Origin: Acidobacteriota bacterium
GTDB taxonomy: Bacteria > Acidobacteriota > Terriglobia > Terriglobales > Acidobacteriaceae
Assembly: GCA_003225615.1 (NCBI GenBank)
Contig: QIAS01000385.1
Coordinates: 1-9,318, forward strand
Length of the DNA stretch: 9,318 nt
Direction of reading: 5' to 3'
The notes under the pieces were generated by a model, which saw only the letters and a program-made list of their open reading frames with translations, was not told the origin of the DNA and searched no databases. Of this stretch, positions 1 to 5,439 are shown one piece after another (the first letter of the stretch is position 1; each line of letters opens with the position of its first letter). The position numbers were made by a program, and so were the translations under genes.

Positions 1-1
1 A

Positions 2-280
2 ATTCTCTCTGCCACTCTCACCGGCACCTTCAGTCCGACCAGCGGGGTAGCGGTCTCAGGTAAAGGGACGGTATCGATTGGATCCAGTTTCAGCGTGACC
101 CTCCTACCGTCGTCCGGTTCCTTCTTGGCCCCGGGGACGGACTTCGTAATCATCACCGCGAACACGGGTGCAACGACGGTCCCGGAACCATCGACGTGGC
201 TGATGTTCGCTAGCGGCGTCAGTCCTTTGCTTTTTCGAAGTAAACGTCTCCTAGGTAATAGGTTCTCTCGGCGCGTCTGA
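2..280 (+). CDS. PEP-CTERM sorting-domain protein, 3' end only
   Basis: The reading frame is open from base 2, so the gene starts upstream of the window; the GTG at 95 is only an internal codon. The visible 92 residues are Ser/Thr/Gly-rich and beta-like, as in exported surface proteins. They end with a VPEPSTW motif, a short hydrophobic stretch (LMFASGVSPLLF) and a basic tail (RSKR...RFSRR). This is the PEP-CTERM layout: motif, transmembrane segment, basic cluster. Such proteins are known to be processed by an exosortase (EpsH/XrtA family) and delivered to the cell surface or extracellular matrix. The hydrophobic part is short and interrupted by Ser and Pro, and the basic tail is longer than usual, so it is a somewhat divergent example. 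No exosortase gene is in the window. The function of the missing N-terminal body is unknown. Confidence 0.8.
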   Translation: MLSATLTGTFSPTSGVAVSGKGTVSIGSSFSVTLLPSSGSFLAPGTDFVIITANTGATTVPEPSTWLMFASGVSPLLFRSKRLLGNRFSRRV

Positions 281-284
281 CAAC

Positions 285-303
285 CAGAGGAGAAGTGCCT
301 CTG
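285..303 (+). terminator. Weak hairpin after the PEP-CTERM gene
   Basis: A 6-bp perfect stem (CAGAGG / CCTCTG) with a 7-base loop begins 4 bases after the stop codon at 278-280. It is followed by a TG repeat rather than a T-tract, so it is at best a weak terminator or an RNA-stabilising end. The loop side also contains an AGGAG (288-292) that could act as a ribosome-binding site for the GTG at 305. Confidence 0.3.
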
Positions 304-304
304 T

Positions 305-2479
305 GTGTGTATATCGCCGAAATTTCTCCCCCCCCCCAGAGAGAGCAAAACAGATTCGGCGGTGGCTTCATTTAATGGATCTCCTGAGACGATGCTTCTT
401 TCGCGGGTGAGTGTGCCGGCGGAAGTGATTCGATCGGGTCCCAGCTGTAGGGCAATCAGTAAATTCGCTCCGGCTCCGCAAGACCGAATACTGCGGCGTG
501 TTCATAGGAGGTGTTACGTCAAGTGCACAGCGCTCTTGTCCGCCAAGGGTATCCATCCGGCTACACTTATTTTTTTGTGCCTGGCTCTGATCTCGTCGGT
601 ATCCTGCGGGGGTGGAAGAGGGACGGTGATGGCCGCGGTAACGGGCCAAAACAACATCACTCAGGCCACGACTAGCGTGTCAGTCAAGCTGGCAACGCCC
701 ACCATGCCTAGCCAAGGGCAGGCCGGCGTCAATCTGATCTATGTGACCGGCTCCGGGTTTCCGGCTGGACCCATTCCGGCCGGCAACGTGACAGTGAAAC
801 TCATGCCTGCCAGTGCCGGTCCGCCGTCTGCCACCACTGTCGCAACCCAGATGCAGAATATTACGGGTAGCACGTGGCGCGCGCAGTTCGCGATTCCCAG
901 CTCGCTTACTCCCGCCAGTGCCACTAATTACAACGTGACTCTCAGCGGCACCAGTTCCGGCGGCACCGGCTTCACCAGCGGCAACTCTGCCGCCCTGACT
1001 ATCATCCCTCCCGCAACCGCCAGCCTTAGCCCGGATAAAGGGGACACGGGGACCACCCTGACCGTGACCATCTCGGGCACCAATGGGGGGTTTGTCCAAG
1101 GATCTACGGAGGCCAATTTTGGTCCCGGCACATCAGTTGGGGGCGGCCCTGTGGGAGGTTTAGGCCCAGTGAAGGTTACGGGCCCCAACAGCGCCACCGC
1201 AACGGTTACTATCAGCTCGTCCGCCCCAACGGGAACCGTGCAGGTGCTTATCGAGACTGGCTCGGAGGAAATCCTAACCCCCTTCACTATCGAGTCGGTC
1301 ATTGTGCTACAGTCCTGCGTGCCCACCAGTTCCCTGTCTGCCCTAACCCAAGGGAAGAATGTAAGTTCCTATGTCCCGAATGGCAACTGGGGTTCAAGCT
1401 CTTTGAACGTGCAGCTTGTGCCCGTCGAAGGCAGCGGTTCGCGGGCCACCATCACTACGCCTAACTCGGTCAATTCTTGCGCTTCCAACTCGGTCACTGG
1501 CCAAACCGTGTGTACCGCGAACAATACCGACGTTTATCTGATCTCCGGTTCCACACTGAGCAAAACGTTGAGCAGCAGCAGCGACGGTACTGCAGACTTC
1601 TCCGGCGGCTCGTGCCAGAACTGCGGTGTGGCTATCAACGCGGTGACCAATCAGGCAATTGTCGCCATGGGACTCAGCGGCTCGCCTTCAAGATCCGGAA
1701 TTCAATTCTTGGACCTCAACACCAATACGTTCGCAACTCCCATAAATTCACAATCTGGGGTGTCTGAAGACATTTCAATAGACCCCAATCTCAAACTCAT
1801 CCTCTCGCCAAATGAAAGCAACAACTACGAATTAATTAAGTTCGGCTCCAGCACAGGCGTCTTCGAGAATCCCGTATCCAGTCCAGGGGGGAGATTCGAT
1901 TCGGCCGCCGAAGATTGCACTACGGGAATCGCGTTATCTGCGATTGAGTTCTCCGGAAACCTGTTCATTGCTGACCTGACCCAAGCCACGTTCACAGCAG
2001 GGTCCCCTGCTGGCACCTGGAGCGCTCCGTCGCAGGTACAATCGTTCCCCGAATTCATCAACTTCGAGGCCGGTACCGATGGAATCGCAGTCGCTCCGGG
2101 GACCCATCTGGGATTCGTCACGGGTGAGTTCGGGGGGAACTCGTTTGGTGCGATACAGCTTCCTTCCACTTCCGGCAGCGGCACCCCCGCGGTTTCGGAC
2201 TGGGTGGCAGCTACCATGCCGAATACTCCTGACGGAAACCCATTCAGCTTCGGGTTCGATCCCCATACCGTCACCGCGTACAAGAGTCCAAACAGCGCTA
2301 AGGCGCTGGCCTTGGTGGCGGGCTGGGGAAGCCAACCGGGAGGTAACACCGGGCCGATCTTCTTGGGCGTCATCGACCTCCAGGCTTTGCTTGCGGCCAA
2401 GCGTTCGGGGGGGCATACCGTAGATCCTTCAGTGGATTTATTGGCCACCGGAATCGTGAAGTATATTTCGGTGTTCTGA
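305..2479 (+). CDS. Exported IPT/Ig-like plus beta-propeller-like protein, probable lipoprotein
   Basis: No enzyme family is recognised; this is a large exported protein of a kind common in Acidobacteriota. The frame runs 724 codons from GTG 305, which has AGGAG 12 bases upstream. The first ~75 residues, however, are Arg/Pro-rich and not signal-like. A convincing export signal lies inside: a hydrophobic stretch (TLIFLCLALISSVS) ending at Cys101, followed by Gly residues, as in a lipoprotein with a weak lipobox. A TTG at 536 would put that Cys at residue 24, but it has no close ribosome-binding site. After the signal come two Ig-like folds: about residues 120-235, then an IPT/TIG-like one at about 237-330. 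A long C-terminal region (330-724) follows, with propeller-like repeats, GGSCQNCG and DCTTGIAL motifs, and several Cys. It probably binds a surface ligand or partner; no catalytic motif is seen. A strong terminator ends the unit. Confidence 0.75.
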   Translation: MCISPKFLPPPRESKTDSAVASFNGSPETMLLSRVSVPAEVIRSGPSCRAISKFAPAPQDRILRRVHRRCYVKCTALLSAKGIHPATLIFLCLALISSVSCGGGRGTVMAAVTGQNNITQATTSVSVKLATPTMPSQGQAGVNLIYVTGSGFPAGPIPAGNVTVKLMPASAGPPSATTVATQMQNITGSTWRAQFAIPSSLTPASATNYNVTLSGTSSGGTGFTSGNSAALTIIPPATASLSPDKGDTGTTLTVTISGTNGGFVQGSTEANFGPGTSVGGGPVGGLGPVKVTGPNSATATVTISSSAPTGTVQVLIETGSEEILTPFTIESVIVLQSCVPTSSLSALTQGKNVSSYVPNGNWGSSSLNVQLVPVEGSGSRATITTPNSVNSCASNSVTGQTVCTANNTDVYLISGSTLSKTLSSSSDGTADFSGGSCQNCGVAINAVTNQAIVAMGLSGSPSRSGIQFLDLNTNTFATPINSQSGVSEDISIDPNLKLILSPNESNNYELIKFGSSTGVFENPVSSPGGRFDSAAEDCTTGIALSAIEFSGNLFIADLTQATFTAGSPAGTWSAPSQVQSFPEFINFEAGTDGIAVAPGTHLGFVTGEFGGNSFGAIQLPSTSGSGTPAVSDWVAATMPNTPDGNPFSFGFDPHTVTAYKSPNSAKALALVAGWGSQPGGNTGPIFLGVIDLQALLAAKRSGGHTVDPSVDLLATGIVKYISVF
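328..337 (+). repeat. Ten-cytosine homopolymer tract
   Basis: A run of ten C residues follows shortly after a short TG repeat (302-309) and just before GAGAGAG. It lies at codons 8-11 if the next gene starts at GTG 305, or in the untranslated leader if it starts later. Tracts of this length are prone to slippage in replication and to sequencing error. Confidence 0.7.
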
Positions 2480-2501
2480 GCAAGATTGGTTGGAATTTTT
2501 C

Positions 2502-2530
2502 GGGGTACTGCTGACGCAGTACCCCTTTTT
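2502..2530 (+). terminator. Strong intrinsic terminator
   Basis: A perfect 10-bp stem (GGGGTACTGC / GCAGTACCCC) with a 4-base loop TGAC is followed directly by TTTTT. It lies 22 bases after the stop codon of the IPT/propeller gene, so it closes that transcript and separates it from the lactonase-fold gene downstream. Confidence 0.92.
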
Positions 2531-2690
2531 GCTTGGCAGTGACCTATTTTCATTTCTGACCTGGCACAAAGCGGTCCTTGACCAGCCCTTTACGCCACCC
2601 TGTAGGACAGCGTATTTATATTGGATCGCGTAATCTGCAGAAATAAGCCCGTTCGCACCGGGAGCCTAATCCAAGCTGTGTGCCTTAAAG

Positions 2691-2698
2691 AGGAGGGA
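2691..2698 (+). promoter_or_regulatory. Ribosome-binding site that fixes a TTG start
   Basis: AGGAGGGA ends 5 bases before TTG 2704, an ideal distance, but 17 bases before the in-frame ATG at 2716. This favours the TTG as the true start of the lactonase-fold lipoprotein. No convincing -35/-10 pair was found between the terminator at 2530 and this site. Confidence 0.75.
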
Positions 2699-2703
2699 TC
2701 ATT

Positions 2704-3762
2704 TTGCGGAAAGTCATGTCTCTGATTCTCGCCGCAGTTGTGGCGGCCAGTTTGGCGGGCTGCAGTGGCGGGTCTAGTCACACTGCTTATGTCACTCTGA
2801 CCGGAGCAGACCAGGTAGCGGGGTATTACGTAAATAACGACTCGGGAAACCTTAGCAGTATGCCGGGATCGCCCTTCGCCGCTGGAATCGGCCCATCGTC
2901 AATCTATGTGCATCCCTCAAAGAAATTCGCCTACGTAGCGAATAGCGGGGAAGCAACCATATCATTGTTCACCGTGAGCAAGAAGAACGGCGGGTTGGTG
3001 GAAGTCCTGCCCCGCACTCCGACCGGAGCGCAGCCCGAGTCCCTGGAGATCGATTCTGCCGGCCAGTTCCTGTTCGTTGGGTGCGTGCGATCGAACACTA
3101 TTATTGTCTACTCAATCGACTCCGGCAGCGGAGCCCTTTCGCAAAGCTTCGGGCCGTTGGTTGCGTCCACTCCCGCCGCCCTGAAGGTGTCCCCGTCGGG
3201 GAAGACTCTTTATGTTGCGAGCGCTGATTCTTCTACGATTTCGGCCTACTCTATTGGCAGTGGCGGCTCCCTGACGGCCCTAGGATCTCCTTTCGGAGTT
3301 GGCCAGGGCCCTTCCAGCATTGCGATTGACCCGGCGGGAAAATTTCTTTACGTAACCAACCTGTTGGCGGGGACGTTTTCAGGATTTACCATTGACGCCA
3401 ACTCTGGCGCGCTCACAGCGATGCTGGGATCGCCCTTCACTCCGGGGACCCAACCTGTGTCTCTTGCGGTTGACGTCTCCGGAAAGTATCTCTACATCGC
3501 CGACGTGGCAGGCAGCGAGATTTTTGCCTATTCTCTGGATCCGAGTACGGGAATTCCCACTGTGGTGACCGGTTCACCCTTTAAGGCAGGCACTGCCCCT
3601 ATATTCGTGCTTGCAGACCCCTTGGGCAAGTTTGTCTTTGCCGGAAACGAATCTTCCAAGACCATTTCCGGCTTCGTCATCGATCCCAGCACGGGTGCTT
3701 TGACCAAGCCGACACAAGTCAGCACCGGCTCAGCGCCGACGTCGATGTTCAGCGTCCCATGA
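2704..3762 (+). CDS. Lactonase-fold (YncE/Pgl-like) seven-bladed beta-propeller lipoprotein
   Basis: The 352-residue protein starts at TTG (see the ribosome-binding site at 2691-2698). It opens with a classical lipoprotein signal: MRKV, a hydrophobic core, then the lipobox LAGC with Cys20 as the lipidated residue. The mature protein is built of repeats of about 45-50 residues, each with a core like DPxGKFxYVxN followed by TIsxFxID, SGaLt and GSPFxxGxxP. Six full copies can be counted, with cores near HPSKKF, DSAGQF, SPSGKT, DPAGKF, DVSGKY and DPLGKF; an extra N-terminal strand set would close a seven-bladed propeller. This matches the lactonase/YncE-type beta-propeller family (6-phosphogluconolactonase fold). 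Most exported acidobacterial members have no shown enzyme activity, so gluconolactonase activity should not be assumed. It is likely anchored in a membrane facing the periplasm or surface. The next gene is convergent, 18 bases away. Confidence 0.88.
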   Translation: MRKVMSLILAAVVAASLAGCSGGSSHTAYVTLTGADQVAGYYVNNDSGNLSSMPGSPFAAGIGPSSIYVHPSKKFAYVANSGEATISLFTVSKKNGGLVEVLPRTPTGAQPESLEIDSAGQFLFVGCVRSNTIIVYSIDSGSGALSQSFGPLVASTPAALKVSPSGKTLYVASADSSTISAYSIGSGGSLTALGSPFGVGQGPSSIAIDPAGKFLYVTNLLAGTFSGFTIDANSGALTAMLGSPFTPGTQPVSLAVDVSGKYLYIADVAGSEIFAYSLDPSTGIPTVVTGSPFKAGTAPIFVLADPLGKFVFAGNESSKTISGFVIDPSTGALTKPTQVSTGSAPTSMFSVP

Positions 3763-3780
3763 CGCCGGCGCAACGTCCTA

Positions 3781-4416
3781 TTATTCGTTCTCCACTCTGA
3801 GATTGTCGGTAACCGAAAACACGCCGGGAACGCTCTTGGCCTGCATTTCGGCGATCTGCTTATCCATGGCTCGGGAGACGACGCCTTCCAGCGTTACGTT
3901 TCCGTTCTTCACGATGATGTGAATGGGCGGAACGGCTCGCAACGCGTATTGGCTCAATACCTCGTTACTGTAGATGGCGCGGTAGACATCGCGGCGAACG
4001 CGGTCGTCGTTGGGCGAGGTGGGCAATACTTCAATGTTGTTGACGACCCGGGGCACACCTTCGATGTTCTTTACCGCCTTCTCCGCGTCGCTTTTCAACG
4101 TGGGACGCGAAACTTGACCAAACAATTCCACCGTGCCGTCGGGATCGACCTTGTAGGCCAGATTGTCAAACACTCCATAGAAAGGAAGCATCACGAGTTC
4201 GTGACGGACTTCCTTGGTGATGCGCTCCAGGCTACGCTGACTTAAGTTGGATGTGTCACGTTCCGTGGAACTCTGCTGCGAGTTACGGTCGACGCTACCC
4301 GGAGCAGCGCTCTGCTGGCCGGCACTGCTACCGCTGCTGGCTGGGTTTTGTGGACTGGAAGACTGGGCGTACACGGCAACACTGAACAGCAACACTACTA
4401 GCATCATGCTCTTCAT
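3781..4416 (-). CDS. Periplasmic protein with two BON domains
   Basis: The 211-residue protein starts at ATG 4416, with AAGGAG on the minus strand (4425-4430) 8 bases upstream; the ATG codons at residues 4 and 5 are less well placed. Residues 1-17 form a signal peptide (MKSMM, then a hydrophobic core, cleavage after VYA). A Ser/Gln/Pro-rich linker spans about 18-57. Two BON domains follow, about 66-132 and 139-209. Each has the alternating pattern of the family, with a GTVELFGQV or GNVTLEGVV strand and a GVPRVVNNIEV or GVFSVTDNLRV end. BON domains are known from OsmY and secretin-type proteins and are thought to bind phospholipid or other envelope surfaces. A periplasmic envelope-stress or membrane-support role is inferred. 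It is transcribed towards the lactonase-fold gene and away from the response regulator. Confidence 0.88.
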   Translation of the reverse strand: MKSMMLVVLLFSVAVYAQSSSPQNPASSGSSAGQQSAAPGSVDRNSQQSSTERDTSNLSQRSLERITKEVRHELVMLPFYGVFDNLAYKVDPDGTVELFGQVSRPTLKSDAEKAVKNIEGVPRVVNNIEVLPTSPNDDRVRRDVYRAIYSNEVLSQYALRAVPPIHIIVKNGNVTLEGVVSRAMDKQIAEMQAKSVPGVFSVTDNLRVENE

Positions 4417-4799
4417 GAGATGTTCTCCTTCGACGCTGATTTTGCCCTGAGCCCTAACCGCATTCTCAAACGCGACACTACGATGCTAACCCGTATCTAA
4501 TAGGTTTTATTGCGTATGGCCCGGCTCTGGACACGATAACCAGGCTCCCACCGGCGGCAGGGGCCTCCCTTATGCAGAGAAACCGGGCAGCTTTCAAGAA
4601 CGCGGTGAGCGTAGGAAAGCACGGGCGGAGAGGAGAGAAAGGTGGAGACGCTTTGCTTGGCGTTAAGTTCTTCATGGACTTGCACTTCGGCTCGCATGGC
4701 ACGACGGTGCCCTTCCGCCCCCACGCTTGGGCCATTGATGAATCACGACAGGGATAGGATACTTGTTAGCACGCCACAGCGTTCTAGATTGTATCCCCC
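4417..4799. other. Intergenic gap without a convincing gene
   Basis: This 383-base stretch lies between two divergent genes (BON protein on minus, response regulator on plus). It holds the BON ribosome-binding site at 4425-4430 and a possible promoter for the response regulator at 4735-4763. A small GGCAC-GACG-GTGCC hairpin is at 4698-4711. Several overlapping short frames cover the middle on both strands (for example 4478-4735 minus and 4572-4757 plus). None has a clear ribosome-binding site or a recognisable protein motif, so none is called. A small RNA or a decayed gene cannot be excluded. Confidence 0.5.
4735..4763 (+). promoter_or_regulatory. Candidate sigma-70 type promoter for the response regulator
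   Basis: TTGATG (4735-4740) and GATACT (4758-4763) are separated by 17 bases. Each matches four of six consensus positions. Transcription would begin near 4770, leaving a leader of about 30 bases before ATG 4800. The match is moderate and would occur by chance at some rate. Confidence 0.35.
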
Positions 4800-5207
4800 A
4801 TGCACGCCAGTCTGCGAACGCGAATCTTGATCGTAGACGACAGTCCTGTCGTCCGCCAGCAGTTGCGCCGTCTGCTGGAAATGCACCCCGACTGGGAGGT
4901 CTGCGGCGAGGCGGTTGACGGCCGTGATGCCATCGACAAGACTCGCGAACTGGGTCCTGACCTCATCCTTCTGGACTTCGCGATGCCGATCATGAATGGC
5001 CTGCAATCGGCGCAGGAAATCAACAAATCTTTCCCCCGAACTCCGATGCTGCTGTTTACCATGTTCCTTTCCAGCCAACTGGTGAATGAAGCTCGAAATT
5101 CGGGCATCCGGGGAGCGGTTAACAAGGCCGATGCGGTGCGCGACCTAGTGCCGGGGATCGAGGCACTCCTTCGCCACGAGACTTTTTTCCCCTCATCCTC
5201 TAACTAA
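4800..5207 (+). CDS. Stand-alone receiver-domain response regulator (CheY-like)
   Basis: The 135-residue protein is one REC domain and nothing else. The acidic pair Asp13-Asp14 lies in ILIVDDS. The phosphate acceptor is Asp59 in LILLDFAMP, the conserved Thr is Thr87 in LLFTMF, and the conserved Lys is Lys109 in VNKADA, so all catalytic residues for phosphotransfer from a histidine kinase are present. The sequence resembles receiver domains of the NarL/FixJ class, but the DNA-binding helix-turn-helix is absent. It probably acts by protein contact or as a phosphate relay rather than on DNA. No partner kinase is in the window. No Shine-Dalgarno sequence precedes ATG 4800 (the bases before it are a C-run), yet it is the only start that keeps the first beta strand whole. 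No clear terminator separates it from the porin-cytochrome gene 232 bases downstream, so read-through is possible. Confidence 0.85.
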   Translation: MHASLRTRILIVDDSPVVRQQLRRLLEMHPDWEVCGEAVDGRDAIDKTRELGPDLILLDFAMPIMNGLQSAQEINKSFPRTPMLLFTMFLSSQLVNEARNSGIRGAVNKADAVRDLVPGIEALLRHETFFPSSSN

Positions 5208-5306
5208 CATTCGTGGCAGGCCAGTTTGAGCCCGGTTGTAAGCACAGCCTCGCGATTGTTCAGTGTACGGACAACCAAATCCTTGCCTCAGGCCCCATTT
5301 TTTCCA

Positions 5307-5324
5307 TTGTGATCTACGTCACAA
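5307..5324. promoter_or_regulatory. CRP/FNR-family palindromic operator (CRP-type)
   Basis: TTGTGA-N6-TCACAA is a perfect 6+6 inverted repeat that contains the textbook CRP site TGTGA-N6-TCACA. It lies 115 bases before the ATG of the porin-cytochrome gene. Two more direct TTGTGA half-sites follow at 5329-5334 and 5373-5378, offset by 22 and then 44 bases, which places all three on about the same face of the helix. The FNR-type core TTGAT-N4-ATCAA is not present. The regulator may be a cAMP-CRP protein or another family member with the same half-site; no such gene is in the window. Confidence 0.65.
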
Positions 5325-5396
5325 AGACTTGTGAGCCCGACCACAGCGCCTATGTCCACCTTTCGCCCAGAATTGTGACAAGGATTCAGGGGCACC

Positions 5397-5410
5397 AAGG
5401 CGAAAGCCTT
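5397..5410 (+). promoter_or_regulatory. Leader hairpin with GAAA tetraloop near the ribosome-binding site
   Basis: AAGGC-GAAA-GCCTT forms a perfect 5-bp stem closed by a GNRA-type tetraloop, 14 bases before the ribosome-binding site of the porin-cytochrome gene. CCTTA (5407-5411) can instead pair with TAAGG (5425-5429), part of that ribosome-binding site, so the two pairings exclude each other. No known riboswitch consensus is recognised around it. Confidence 0.4.
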
Positions 5411-5424
5411 ACAAATACATACTT

Positions 5425-5432
5425 TAAGGAGG
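5425..5432 (+). promoter_or_regulatory. Strong ribosome-binding site of the porin-cytochrome gene
   Basis: TAAGGAGG lies 7 bases before ATG 5440. It is a near-perfect anti-16S match, fixes the start just ahead of a clear signal peptide, and suggests high expression when accessible. Confidence 0.85.
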
Positions 5433-5439
5433 CGACGAG

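Noticed and set aside
1825..2553. 242-codon minus-strand frame over the IPT/propeller gene
   Set aside because: It is antisense to a gene with clear domain patterns and runs through the strong terminator. It fits a GC-rich shadow frame.
2562..2583. TGGCAC as a sigma-54 promoter element, and TTGACC (2578-2583) as a -35 box
   Set aside because: No GC element lies at the required spacing for sigma-54. The hexamer 17 bases after TTGACC (TGTAGG) matches only three of six -10 positions.
3763..3780. Bidirectional terminator between the convergent lactonase-fold and BON genes
   Set aside because: Only 18 bases separate the stops, and no stem longer than a few bases with a T-tract is visible.
4478..4735. 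Overlapping short frames in the gap (minus 4478-4735 and 4497-4724, plus 4572-4757 and 4642-4830)
   Set aside because: None has a good ribosome-binding site, a recognisable motif or a signal peptide, and they overlap one another on both strands.
5340..5439. Cyclic-di-GMP (GEMM) riboswitch upstream of the porin-cytochrome, as found before cytochrome genes in Geobacter
   Set aside because: The CGAAAG-like tetraloop is present, but the conserved flanking GEMM core elements are not found.
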